This document shows positions 1 to 8,497 of a DNA stretch of 64,000 nucleotides, in pieces. Numbering within the stretch: position 1 is the first letter of the stretch; every line of letters starts with the position of its first letter. The notes beneath the pieces were generated by a model. That model was not told the DNA's origin. It was given only the letters and a program-made list of their open reading frames with translations, and ran no database searches. The DNA comes from Flavobacteriaceae bacterium (GTDB taxonomy: Bacteria; Bacteroidota; Bacteroidia; Flavobacteriales; Flavobacteriaceae): assembly GCA_028284745.1 (NCBI GenBank), contig JANQRC010000009.1:1-64000 (forward strand), written 5' to 3'. Both the position numbers and the translations under genes were made by a program.

Positions 1-399
1 AAGACCTATCTCTAGCCAAGCTGGTAATCCCCCATCGAGTACTGCGATGTCTTTATGGCCCATTGCCTTGAACATCCACCAAACTCTTGGGCTAGAATAC
101 ATGCCCAAGCGGTCATACACAACGACCTTACTGCCTTGGTTTATTCCTAATGCTTGTGCGGCAACTGAAAAATGCGCTGCGTTGGGAAGCATGTTCGGCA
201 ATGGGCTTTCTGTGTCTGAGAACTTTTTCTTGATATCAAAAAAGCGAGTCTTCGGAATTTGAATGTCTGGAAAAGGAATGTCCCTCATATTACCTACCAC
301 TTTGGGGATGGTCGCATCTAAGATCACAAGGTCTTCATTTTGAAGATGCTCATGAAGCCAAGAAACGCTGACCAGAGAAGATTCGAAAAAGTTTTCCAT
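1..399 (-). CDS. Sulfurtransferase (rhodanese family), N-terminal part, cut by window edge
   Basis: The reading frame is open from an ATG at 399 down to base 1 (133 codons), so the C-terminal half lies outside the window. The visible half is a rhodanese-like domain: it has a VVVYDRLG strand-loop near residue 95 and a VLDGGLPAW segment near residue 122, both typical of the inactive first domain of two-domain 3-mercaptopyruvate/thiosulfate sulfurtransferases (SseA type). These cytoplasmic enzymes move sulfane sulfur from a thiol donor to an acceptor through a cysteine in the second domain, which cannot be seen here. The gene lies downstream of the terminator that ends the DksA-like gene, so it probably has its own promoter. 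Confidence 0.85.
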   Translation of the reverse strand, partial: MENFFESSLVSVSWLHEHLQNEDLVILDATIPKVVGNMRDIPFPDIQIPKTRFFDIKKKFSDTESPLPNMLPNAAHFSVAAQALGINQGSKVVVYDRLGMYSSPRVWWMFKAMGHKDIAVLDGGLPAWLEIGL

Positions 400-410
400 A
401 TTCTATCAAA

Positions 411-441
411 AATAAAAAAAGCGTCTATGATAGACGCTTTT
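411..441 (-). terminator. Rho-independent terminator after the DksA/TraR-like gene
   Basis: A perfect 7-bp stem (421-427 with 431-437, loop of 3) is extended by four A:T pairs and followed on the minus strand by a run of seven T. It lies 24 bases past the stop of the DksA-like gene and before the start of the sulfurtransferase gene. Confidence 0.85.
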
Positions 442-464
442 GTTGTACCTCTTCTATGCAGTTC

Positions 465-857
465 TTATTTCTGCATGTTCTTTGCCTCGATGCTCAGCGT
501 TGCATGCGGCACCAACTTAAGACGCTCTTTATTGATCAACTTCCCCGTAACGCGACATACGCCATAGGTCTTGTTCTCGATACGGATCAACGCATTTTTA
601 AGGTCGCGGATAAACTTCTCTTGGCGAATGGCCAATTGCATGTTACGCTCTTTGCTCATCGTCTCTGAGCCTTCTTCAAAGGCTTTGAAGGTAGGTGCCG
701 TATCATCGGTACCATTGTTACCATCGTTCATGTACGCGCTCTTTAACAACTCGAGGTCGTTTTGTGCGTGCTCTATCTTTTCTTGTATGATCTTCTTGAA
801 CTCAGCTAAGTCCTTATCTGAATATCTTACTGCTTTTTTGCCGGCTGTTGTTCCCAT
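465..857 (-). CDS. DksA/TraR family transcriptional regulator with degenerate zinc finger
   Basis: This 130-residue protein has the DksA/TraR layout: a coiled-coil N-terminal part (about residues 12-95) followed by a C-terminal region starting YGVCRVTGK. DksA-type proteins enter the RNA polymerase secondary channel and modulate initiation, in many bacteria together with ppGpp. The usual four zinc cysteines are not kept: only Cys101 is visible, and the second C-x-x-C pair is replaced (LVPHATLSIEAK). The fold is therefore probably stabilised without zinc, as is common in flavobacterial members. It starts six bases after the ileS stop and is probably co-transcribed with ileS; a strong terminator follows. 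Confidence 0.88.
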   Translation of the reverse strand: MGTTAGKKAVRYSDKDLAEFKKIIQEKIEHAQNDLELLKSAYMNDGNNGTDDTAPTFKAFEEGSETMSKERNMQLAIRQEKFIRDLKNALIRIENKTYGVCRVTGKLINKERLKLVPHATLSIEAKNMQK

Positions 858-863
858 TTTATT

Positions 864-3800
864 TTAATGTTTTTGTATGAGCAATTTCGTGCTTACTTCA
901 TCGAACGCAATTTCTGTTCCGTTTTCGACTATTTCAGACAATTCTAGGGAAGCGGTTAGCGTTTCATTCTTGATGTAGGTCAGGTTTTTTGCTACTGCTT
1001 CTTCCACGACACCATCTTTTTGCAAAGTGATGTCGATCTTGTCTGTTACTTCAAAACCAGAATCCTTACGCAAGTTTTGGATCCTGTTGATCAACTCTCT
1101 GGCGATGCCTTCTTTTCGAAGTTCGTCAGTAATGTGGACGTCCAATGCCACGGTCATTCCTCCTGAGCTGGCCACTAGCCAACCTTCGATATCTTGTGAA
1201 GTGATCTCTACTTCATCAAGTGTCAAAGTAATATTTTTTTCATTAATGTCAAGCGTAATTTCCCCCGTCTGCTCTATTTTTTGGATATCTTCTTGGCCAA
1301 GTTGCTGAATTTCAGCGACTACCAATTTCATATCCTTGCCAAATCTTGGCCCTAACCTCTTAAAGTTTGGCTTTATCTGCTTGACCAATATTCCCGATGC
1401 ATCGTCGATCAGTTCAACTTCCTTCACGTTCACTTCAGACTTGATCAAGTCGGCAACGGCTTCGATCTCTTGCTTTTGTTGCTCTTCGAGCACAGGGATC
1501 ATGATACGTTGCAACGGCTGTCGTACTTTGATCATCTCTTTTTTCCGTAGCGAAAGTACCAAGGACGATATACTCTGGGCATTTTCCATCTTGCGCTCTA
1601 GCGCTTTGTCTATGAGCGTTTCGTCGGCCTTTGGGAATTCAGCTATATGTACGCTTTCAAAATCTTCCTTCTTGGTGGCTCTGTTCAAGTCTTGATATAG
1701 CCTGTCCATAAAGAATGGAGCAATAGGCGCACTGAGTTTGGCAACATTCAGCAGACAAGAGTACAACGTCTGATAGGCCGAGATCTTATCTTGTTGATAG
1801 TCGCCTTTCCAAAAACGTCTTCTGCTTAAACGTACAAACCAGTTGCTGAGATGCTCTTGTACAAAGTACGAGATGGCCCTTGTTGCCTTGGTGGGTTCGT
1901 AGTCAGAATATGCTTCGTCTACACGTTTGATCAACGAATGAAGCTCTGAAAGGATCCATCGGTCGATCTCTGGTCTTTCAGTAGCGGCAACATCTTTCTC
2001 TGTATAGTTGAATTCATCGATATTGGCATATAGACTGAAGAAAGAGTAGGTGTTGTACAGCGTGCCGAAGAACTTTCTTCGCACCTCGGTGATACCGTCT
2101 AGGTCGAACTTTAGGTTATCCCAAGGATTGGCATTGCTGATCATGTACCAACGCGTAGCATCAGGGCCATGTTCTGCCAAGGTAGTGAATGGGTCTACGG
2201 CATTGCCCAAACGCTTGGACATTTTTTGGCCGTTCTTGTCGAGCACCAGTCCATTAGACACCACATTCTTGTACGCCATAGAGTCGAACACCATGGTAGC
2301 AATGGCATGCAATGTATAGAACCATCCGCGTGTTTGATCTACGCCTTCGGCGATGTAGTCTGCTGGGAAAGCCCTCCCTTCATCTATCTTTTCTTTGTTT
2401 TGGAAGGGATAGTGCCATTGTGCATACGGCATACTGCCTGAATCGAACCAAACATCGATCAGGTCGCTTTCGCGCTTCATCGGTTTCCCTATAGGTGAAA
2501 CCAGTATGATCTTATCTACGATGTGTTTATGAAGGTCTACCTTTTCGTAGTTCTCTTCGGTCATGTTGCCTACTTCAAAGGACGCATAAGGGTCTTCGGT
2601 CATAAGGCCCGCTTCTATAGCCTTGGCAATTTCTGTCTTCAATTCTTCTACAGAACCGATGATGCGGGTTTCCTTGCCATCTTCTGTTCTCCAGATAGGT
2701 AGTGGGACCCCCCAGAATCGAGAGCGTGACAAGTTCCAGTCGTTAGCATTGGCCAACCAGTTGCCAAAGCGGCCTTCGCCCGTAGCTTTTGGTTTCCAGT
2801 TAATGGTCTGATTCAACTCGAACATACGGTCTTTGACCGCTGTTGCTTTGATGAACCACGAGTCTAGCGGATAATACAGTATGGGTTTGTCGGTACGCCA
2901 GCAATTAGGGTAGCTGTGCACATACTTTTCAACCTTGAAAGCTTTGTTCTCCTCTTTTAATCGAATGGCCAGCTCTACATCTACTGACTTTTCAGGAGCG
3001 GCGCCATCGTCATAATATTCATTCTTCACATACTTGCCGGCCAATTCTGCCATCTCTGGACGAAAGCGCCCCTGCAAGTCTACCAAAGGCACCAGCTTGT
3101 CATTGTTGTCCATGACCAACATAGGTGGTACTTCGGGCGACGCTTCTTTGGCCACTTTGGCGTCATCAGCGCCAAAGGTAGGGGCCGTGTGTACGATTCC
3201 TGTACCGTCTTCAGTGGTCACGAAATCCCCAGCAATCACACGAAACGCGTTTTCGGGGTTATCGTGAGGCAGTGTATATGGAAGCAACTGCTCGTACTTG
3301 ATCTCTACGAGGTCTTTTCCTTTGCATTCAGCTATTATCTTGAAAGGAACCTGCTTATCCCCCTTTTTGAAGGTTGAAAGTACTTCTTCATCTTCAACTT
3401 CTATGAAGTTCTTGCCAGCAAATTGCTTCCCTACCAATGCCTTTGCAAGCACCACGTTTATCGGCTTGAATGTATATTGGTTGAACGTCTTCACCAGCAC
3501 ATAATCGATCTTGGGCCCAACCGTCAACGCCGTATTGGAAGGCAGCGTCCAAGGTGTGGTGGTCCATGCCAGGAAATGAATGTTTCCATGGTTCTTTAAG
3601 AAATCTGGCAAGGTCTCATGTGTTGCTTTGAACTGTGCCACCACTGTGGTATCCGAAACATCCTGATAGGTGCCTGGCTGGTTCAGCTCGTGCGAGCTCA
3701 AGCCTGTGCCTGCCTTTGGCGAATAGGGTTGAATGGTATACCCTTTGTACAGCAGGTCTTTGTCATAGATCTGCTTCAGCAACCACCAAACACTCTCCAT

Positions 3801-4265
3801 GTACTTAGACTTGTAGGTGACGTAGGGATCGTCCATATCTACCCAATAGCCCATCTTACGTGTTAGGTCGTTCCAGACATCGGTATAGCGCATTACTGCT
3901 TTTTTACACGCCTCGTTGTACGCTTCGATGGTGATCTTCGTACCGATATCTTCCTTGGTGATGCCGAGTTCTTTTTCAACACCCAGTTCTATGGGCAATC
4001 CGTGTGTATCCCAGCCTGCTTTTCGCTTCACCTGAAAGCCTTTCATGGTCTTGTAGCGAGGAAAGATGTCTTTGATCGTACGTGCCAATACATGGTGTAC
4101 GCCAGGTAGGCCGTTAGCGGAGGGAGGGCCTTCGAAAAAGACGAAAGGGGTATTGCCTTCTCTAGAGGAAACACTTTTTTCAAAAACGCCTTTTTCTTCC
4201 CAGTACTGAAGTATTTGTTCGGCTATCTTTGGCAGGTCTAATCCTTTGTATTCGGTGAACTTCAT
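864..4265 (-). CDS. ileS: Isoleucyl-tRNA synthetase
   Basis: Cytoplasmic class I aminoacyl-tRNA synthetase that charges tRNA-Ile with isoleucine. The class I signature appears as GLPGVHHV near residue 53, and the second catalytic motif as KMSKRLGN near residue 680; the insert between them holds the editing domain. At about 1133 residues with a KMSKR motif and no C-terminal cysteine zinc finger, it resembles the longer eukaryote-like (type 2) IleS that Bacteroidota usually carry; that subtype call is an inference. The open frame extends seven codons upstream, but MKFTEYKGL at 4265 matches the usual N-terminus. The DksA-like gene follows after six bases. Confidence 0.97.
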   Translation of the reverse strand: MKFTEYKGLDLPKIAEQILQYWEEKGVFEKSVSSREGNTPFVFFEGPPSANGLPGVHHVLARTIKDIFPRYKTMKGFQVKRKAGWDTHGLPIELGVEKELGITKEDIGTKITIEAYNEACKKAVMRYTDVWNDLTRKMGYWVDMDDPYVTYKSKYMESVWWLLKQIYDKDLLYKGYTIQPYSPKAGTGLSSHELNQPGTYQDVSDTTVVAQFKATHETLPDFLKNHGNIHFLAWTTTPWTLPSNTALTVGPKIDYVLVKTFNQYTFKPINVVLAKALVGKQFAGKNFIEVEDEEVLSTFKKGDKQVPFKIIAECKGKDLVEIKYEQLLPYTLPHDNPENAFRVIAGDFVTTEDGTGIVHTAPTFGADDAKVAKEASPEVPPMLVMDNNDKLVPLVDLQGRFRPEMAELAGKYVKNEYYDDGAAPEKSVDVELAIRLKEENKAFKVEKYVHSYPNCWRTDKPILYYPLDSWFIKATAVKDRMFELNQTINWKPKATGEGRFGNWLANANDWNLSRSRFWGVPLPIWRTEDGKETRIIGSVEELKTEIAKAIEAGLMTEDPYASFEVGNMTEENYEKVDLHKHIVDKIILVSPIGKPMKRESDLIDVWFDSGSMPYAQWHYPFQNKEKIDEGRAFPADYIAEGVDQTRGWFYTLHAIATMVFDSMAYKNVVSNGLVLDKNGQKMSKRLGNAVDPFTTLAEHGPDATRWYMISNANPWDNLKFDLDGITEVRRKFFGTLYNTYSFFSLYANIDEFNYTEKDVAATERPEIDRWILSELHSLIKRVDEAYSDYEPTKATRAISYFVQEHLSNWFVRLSRRRFWKGDYQQDKISAYQTLYSCLLNVAKLSAPIAPFFMDRLYQDLNRATKKEDFESVHIAEFPKADETLIDKALERKMENAQSISSLVLSLRKKEMIKVRQPLQRIMIPVLEEQQKQEIEAVADLIKSEVNVKEVELIDDASGILVKQIKPNFKRLGPRFGKDMKLVVAEIQQLGQEDIQKIEQTGEITLDINEKNITLTLDEVEITSQDIEGWLVASSGGMTVALDVHITDELRKEGIARELINRIQNLRKDSGFEVTDKIDITLQKDGVVEEAVAKNLTYIKNETLTASLELSEIVENGTEIAFDEVSTKLLIQKH

Positions 4266-4340
4266 AAGCGTCCTTTCGGGTTTCATGCTGTAAGGCTGCG
4301 AAATTAAGGATTTTGGGTGAAAAAAGTGAACCTATGTAAC

Positions 4341-4369
4341 TGAAAAAAGCCCTCATTATGAGGGCTTTT
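4341..4369 (-). terminator. Rho-independent terminator after the small T9SS cargo gene
   Basis: The stem gccctca/tgagggc (4349-4355 with 4359-4365) has a 3-base loop and is followed on the minus strand by six T. It lies between the T9SS cargo gene and ileS. The flanking A and T runs are symmetrical, but only minus-strand genes are adjacent. Confidence 0.85.
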
Positions 4370-4389
4370 GAGCGTTATTGAAAATGAGC

Positions 4390-5181
4390 TTAGCCAACTA
4401 TGAACTTCTTGCTCAATCTTCCTTTTTCGGTTTCTATATGAGCTATGTAGATGCCTTTAGGGCCTTTTACAGAAACCTCTAGTGTGTTCTGGGCAAGGTT
4501 GTCATTTCTCGTAGAGACCATTCTTCCTAGAAGGTCATAGACCATTAATTTTTTGATGCGTACATCTGAGGTATTGATCAACCATAATTTTTGTGTCTGA
4601 AGGTCATAATGCACTTGAAAACCGTTCTTCTGAAGATCTGTTGCAGAAAGTGTTTGGCTAGCATCGAGAATCTCTAGCGAGAATCTATCTTCAAAATTAC
4701 CTACACCGATCGCGGTCTGGTAATTACCCTCTCTTAGATTGTGCTCGGTCCCGTGAAGGTTATCTAGCAAATACACCTGAAAGGTATCCGGAATATTCTC
4801 TAGTGCATCTATCATAAAAGTGGCTTTGCCACCTGATTTGATATCAGCACCGATCTTCGCGTTGAAGCGATCATGAATGGGTTCGACTGCTTGAATAACA
4901 TAGCGCCCTTGTTCTATCGTCCAGAAGGCATCGTTGAGTTGATCGTCTATAAGTGCTCCTTCGTATCCGAAATCCACTCCGTCTGTAGTTCCCTCAATAA
5001 ACGCAAGCATCAGCTGACGATGAAACCCTCTATTGTCTTCAAAGCCCAAACGCACACGGGGCACTTGGTCTTCAGTGTTAATATTTTTAGGGGCCGGGTT
5101 GGCAAAGGCTTGGCCAAAACTTAAGATAAGTAAGCAGATAAATACCCAGGCTCTGGTTTGAGAAATCTTTAGTGTGCGCAT
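4390..5181 (-). CDS. Small secreted protein with T9SS type A sorting domain
   Basis: From the ATG at 5181 the 263-residue protein begins with a Sec signal peptide (hydrophobic stretch WVFICLLILSFGQAFA). It ends with a type IX secretion C-terminal domain: the LMVYDLLGRMV strand, then GIYIAHIETEKGRLSKKFIVG-type final strands. Such domains take proteins across the outer membrane, where they are usually cleaved and the cargo is released or anchored. The middle (about residues 30-180) is not recognised; it contains predicted beta-strand-rich segments and no catalytic motif that I can see. The frame is open 22 codons further upstream, but those codons precede the signal peptide and are unlikely to be translated. 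It has its own terminator downstream. Confidence 0.8.
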   Translation of the reverse strand: MRTLKISQTRAWVFICLLILSFGQAFANPAPKNINTEDQVPRVRLGFEDNRGFHRQLMLAFIEGTTDGVDFGYEGALIDDQLNDAFWTIEQGRYVIQAVEPIHDRFNAKIGADIKSGGKATFMIDALENIPDTFQVYLLDNLHGTEHNLREGNYQTAIGVGNFEDRFSLEILDASQTLSATDLQKNGFQVHYDLQTQKLWLINTSDVRIKKLMVYDLLGRMVSTRNDNLAQNTLEVSVKGPKGIYIAHIETEKGRLSKKFIVG

Positions 5182-5330
5182 AATGGTATGGTCATGTGGG
5201 CAAATAATTACGCTACAAAGAAAGTCGTAGATGTTTTTCGACAGCAAAATAATCTACTAAGAGCAGACAATTATCGCCCATCAGCATTTTGGGAGCATCT
5301 TGGCGGGAATTCTTGTAGTTTAACGACCGA

Positions 5331-7739
5331 CTAGAAGCTATACTTTAGCGATGCTATGAAATTCCTGCCCGCTGATGCAATTCCTGAGGAGTAGGTACGA
5401 TAGCGCTGGTCAGTGATATTCTCTATCGCTATGGTGGTGGTTAGACGATTCGCAAAATTGTATTGGCCCCTGATATTTAGCGTGTACCAAGATGGTGAGT
5501 ATGGGTCTCCGTTCTGGTCCAAAGCGTATAAGAAAGGTTTGTTTTGCTCTGATGGAGCCAGCTGGTCGAATGTGATCTCTCCGTTGTAGTTTGCAAATAG
5601 GTCTAGTTTTAACCGATGGTTGTCCCATATAAGGTGGGTATCACCAAAAATTGGGGGAGCATGCCTCAACGAGGCATTCGTGCCATCTTCTTGCTCTTCA
5701 TCCCCGCCCGTATAGCTTACCTTGGAAGCTAGTTTTAATCGATGGCTTAACGTAGCATTCACCCCTGCTTCAAAACCATAGACACGTGCCTTCGCCGCAT
5801 TCTGAATGGCAAATACGTTGCTTAGCTCTCCATCGTATAAGATCTCTCGCTCTCCATTCAAGGTAAATGACCTTCGCACAAGGGCATCATCAAGAAACGT
5901 ATAATAGGTGGCAAGTTCGATCTTCACTTTTTCAAAATTCAACCCGACACCTACTTCGCCATTGTATGCGTACTCGGGCCTAAGGTCTGGGTTGGGCACG
6001 ATGACGGCGCCTGGCTCAGAATCAAATATCTTTCCTATGTCATCAATGTTGGGGGCTCTAAAGGCTGTTGAGAAGTTAAGTTTCCATTGGATGGCCTGAT
6101 TGGGTGACCAGTTGAGACCAAAGCTTCCCGTTAGAGCGCCCGTACTTACTTTAGCTTGCTCGAACGGAAGATTGAAAAAGGCATTGTTCTCGTCAAAATC
6201 TGCATTTGCCAACACATAGTTGTATCGCAACCCTCCTTGTAGGCTTAGGTTGCGCACGGGTTTATACAGGTAATTTGCATACACTGCCATTGATTGCCAA
6301 TCGGACCCATCTGGATAGCGCGTAGACGTGGGTTGTGTTGTGTTGTCAATGATCGAAATGTCTTCACCCTTCGAGAAGACATTGTTCAGCACATATTCGG
6401 CTCCATAATATAATTTAGAGGTAGGCGAGAGTTTCTTCTCCAGGTCTAGATTGGCAGAATAGGCGTCTACCTGTTCTTCCCTGCTAGTACGTATGTCTGC
6501 TTGAAAATCCCGATCGTTGCGACTTTCTTCAAAATACTGAAGAGCCGTGGTGAGTCGAAGCTTATCGTACCAATCATTGCTCTTCCTGTTCTCTACGCGC
6601 AGATTGGTCATCAACCACCGCTGCGGGCCATAGAACCATTCTGCGGATCTGGGCAACCCGTCTTGATGACGGATCAACCTATCGTAACGTGGGTAGTCGG
6701 TCGTTTCTGTGTAGTATAACCCAAAGCCAAAATTCCACCGGTCGTTCGGCACAAACTCTATCTTTTGCATGAAGTTGGCCTGATCGTAGCCCGTGGGCCT
6801 TTGTACTTTGGGATCATCATTTTCGACTATGCGATCCACACCACCTTCGGTCACTACATACTCTGGTCGCAGATACTCATCAGGCCCATGAGACCCCATC
6901 ACAAGGTCATCAAAGTCTGAAAAGGTAATGCTGGAAACAAATGCCCACTTGTTAAAGCCCAAAGAGAAGTCGGCATGGGCCGTTTTCTCATTGTTGGCTG
7001 TAGCGTGTCTTATAAAGGCGTTACCGTTAAATATGGGCTTGCCATCTGCCGACAAGGTTGGCCTCAGCGTGAAAAAGCTCATGGCGCCACCAACGGCATC
7101 ACTGCCATAGATGGTAGATCCCGGACCTAGGATCACCTCTGTGCTACTGACAGAAAAAGGGTCGATAGAGATCACATTCTGAAGGTTTCCGCTTCTGAAA
7201 ATCGCGGTATTCATACGAACACCATCTACGCTTATAAGCAGGCGATTGGCAGAGAACCCTCTGATCATCGGGCTACCTCCCCCTTGTTGGCTTTTTTGAA
7301 CAAAGACCTTCCCACTGCTACTCAACAGGTCGGCAGCAGTCTGAGGGTTCGCAAATTGTACGTCGGCCCTATTTATGCTCACCACCTGATGACTCACCTC
7401 TTCTTTTCGCTGCTTCCATTTTGTAGCAGAAAGTACTACTTCATCCAGCAAACGTGTTTCTGCTTTCAGATAGACCACGTTCCCAGCATGCTCAATGTCA
7501 CTCTTGACGAACTCTTGCTGAACATGTGATATGTGGTCGAATATGATCTGTTCTTCACTTCCAAATTGTGAAATATCCACTTGTCCCCTAACATTAGTGG
7601 TCGCAAACTTTTCTTGCGAACGGTTGAATACTGCCACATCTGCAATAGGCAAGCGGGTGTCTACGTCTATAACACTTATCTTTTGCGAATGCCCAAAAGT
7701 GATTATAAAGAGTGGTATGAAGAAAAGATGGTTTCTCAT
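5331..7739 (-). CDS. TonB-dependent outer-membrane receptor, possibly heme/iron
   Basis: The protein (about 802 residues from the ATG at 7739) has a signal peptide, an N-terminal CarboxypepD_reg-like beta-sandwich (about 22-95), a TonB plug (about 115-235) and a 22-strand barrel ending in aromatic Phe (SLKYSF). The plug contains GGGSPMIRGFSANR and VDGVRMNTAIFR, followed by GPGSTIYGSDAVGG, which in my recollection are typical of hemoglobin/heme and siderophore receptors rather than SusC-type glycan importers. No SusD partner is next to it. The substrate is therefore a guess; iron or heme is the best one. It lies downstream of recO on the same strand, 38 bases away, and may belong to the same transcript as porZ-recO. 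Confidence 0.9.
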   Translation of the reverse strand: MRNHLFFIPLFIITFGHSQKISVIDVDTRLPIADVAVFNRSQEKFATTNVRGQVDISQFGSEEQIIFDHISHVQQEFVKSDIEHAGNVVYLKAETRLLDEVVLSATKWKQRKEEVSHQVVSINRADVQFANPQTAADLLSSSGKVFVQKSQQGGGSPMIRGFSANRLLISVDGVRMNTAIFRSGNLQNVISIDPFSVSSTEVILGPGSTIYGSDAVGGAMSFFTLRPTLSADGKPIFNGNAFIRHATANNEKTAHADFSLGFNKWAFVSSITFSDFDDLVMGSHGPDEYLRPEYVVTEGGVDRIVENDDPKVQRPTGYDQANFMQKIEFVPNDRWNFGFGLYYTETTDYPRYDRLIRHQDGLPRSAEWFYGPQRWLMTNLRVENRKSNDWYDKLRLTTALQYFEESRNDRDFQADIRTSREEQVDAYSANLDLEKKLSPTSKLYYGAEYVLNNVFSKGEDISIIDNTTQPTSTRYPDGSDWQSMAVYANYLYKPVRNLSLQGGLRYNYVLANADFDENNAFFNLPFEQAKVSTGALTGSFGLNWSPNQAIQWKLNFSTAFRAPNIDDIGKIFDSEPGAVIVPNPDLRPEYAYNGEVGVGLNFEKVKIELATYYTFLDDALVRRSFTLNGEREILYDGELSNVFAIQNAAKARVYGFEAGVNATLSHRLKLASKVSYTGGDEEQEDGTNASLRHAPPIFGDTHLIWDNHRLKLDLFANYNGEITFDQLAPSEQNKPFLYALDQNGDPYSPSWYTLNIRGQYNFANRLTTTIAIENITDQRYRTYSSGIASAGRNFIASLKYSF

Positions 7740-7777
7740 GAGCATCCAAAGCAATTTCCTTGCTTTTCACCTATGTT

Positions 7778-8497
7778 CTATTGCTTAAAAACCTCGTTGA
7801 GTATCACTAGTGACCTGGGCTTCTTGAAGCCGTGCAAATGTAGCTGAAAATAGTGAATCAAGGTATTGAGCAAAGCCTTTCGTTTATCGTTGGTCAACTT
7901 AAGTGATGAAATTGCATCAAAATCTGTGCCCAACAGCTCTTTAAAGCCTTTTAATTCTTCGCCTGCTAAAAAACCATGGTACGGTCGATGTTCAACAAAA
8001 ACGGCTTCTTGAAGGTCAAAAAATGGAAGGTGTAGATGCTGGTCATCAGGAGAGAACCCTAGATAGCGTGTCAGTTTTAGCAAGAAGACAAGATGAAAGT
8101 CAGCGACCTGATCATGTGCATTCAACCAACGCAGCGAGGTCTCTAGGAATTGAAACAAACTCACATTGGTCTCTTCTTCTTGTATTGACATCGAAAGCAC
8201 CTCGGCCAAAAAGGTCGCAATGGCTCCTTTGCTGAAGTCTGTCTGGATGCTATGAAATGCTTCAACTACACTAGCGTCTCGTATAAACCCTAATGAAGTA
8301 TTGCTCTTGTCGGAGACTGCGATCTCTAGCAATGTAAGATGTTGAAAGTATGCTGCCTTGAGCTTTCCTTTCTTACTGGATAATATTCCCTTTAAAAGGT
8401 AGGACCGAATCCCCAGCTGTCTTGTGAAGCATTTTACGATGAGACTGGTATCGCCATATCGTATGCTAGAAAGCACCAGTGCATGCGTGTTGATCAT
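7778..8497 (-). CDS. recO: DNA repair protein RecO
   Basis: This 239-residue cytoplasmic protein matches RecO: an N-terminal OB fold (THALVLSSIRYGDTSLIVKC onward, about residues 4-80) and a helical C-terminal region. RecO works with RecR (and RecF where present) to displace SSB and load RecA on gapped single-stranded DNA. The zinc-binding cysteine cluster of some RecO proteins is absent. Its ATG overlaps the porZ stop by four bases (ATGA type), so translation is probably coupled to porZ. I recall recO next to porZ in other flavobacteria, which supports both calls. Confidence 0.93.
   Translation of the reverse strand: MINTHALVLSSIRYGDTSLIVKCFTRQLGIRSYLLKGILSSKKGKLKAAYFQHLTLLEIAVSDKSNTSLGFIRDASVVEAFHSIQTDFSKGAIATFLAEVLSMSIQEEETNVSLFQFLETSLRWLNAHDQVADFHLVFLLKLTRYLGFSPDDQHLHLPFFDLQEAVFVEHRPYHGFLAGEELKGFKELLGTDFDAISSLKLTNDKRKALLNTLIHYFQLHLHGFKKPRSLVILNEVFKQ

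Noticed and set aside
5331-7739. SusC-type glycan importer call for the first TonB receptor
   Set aside because: There is no SusD gene beside it, and its plug motifs resemble heme or siderophore receptors more.
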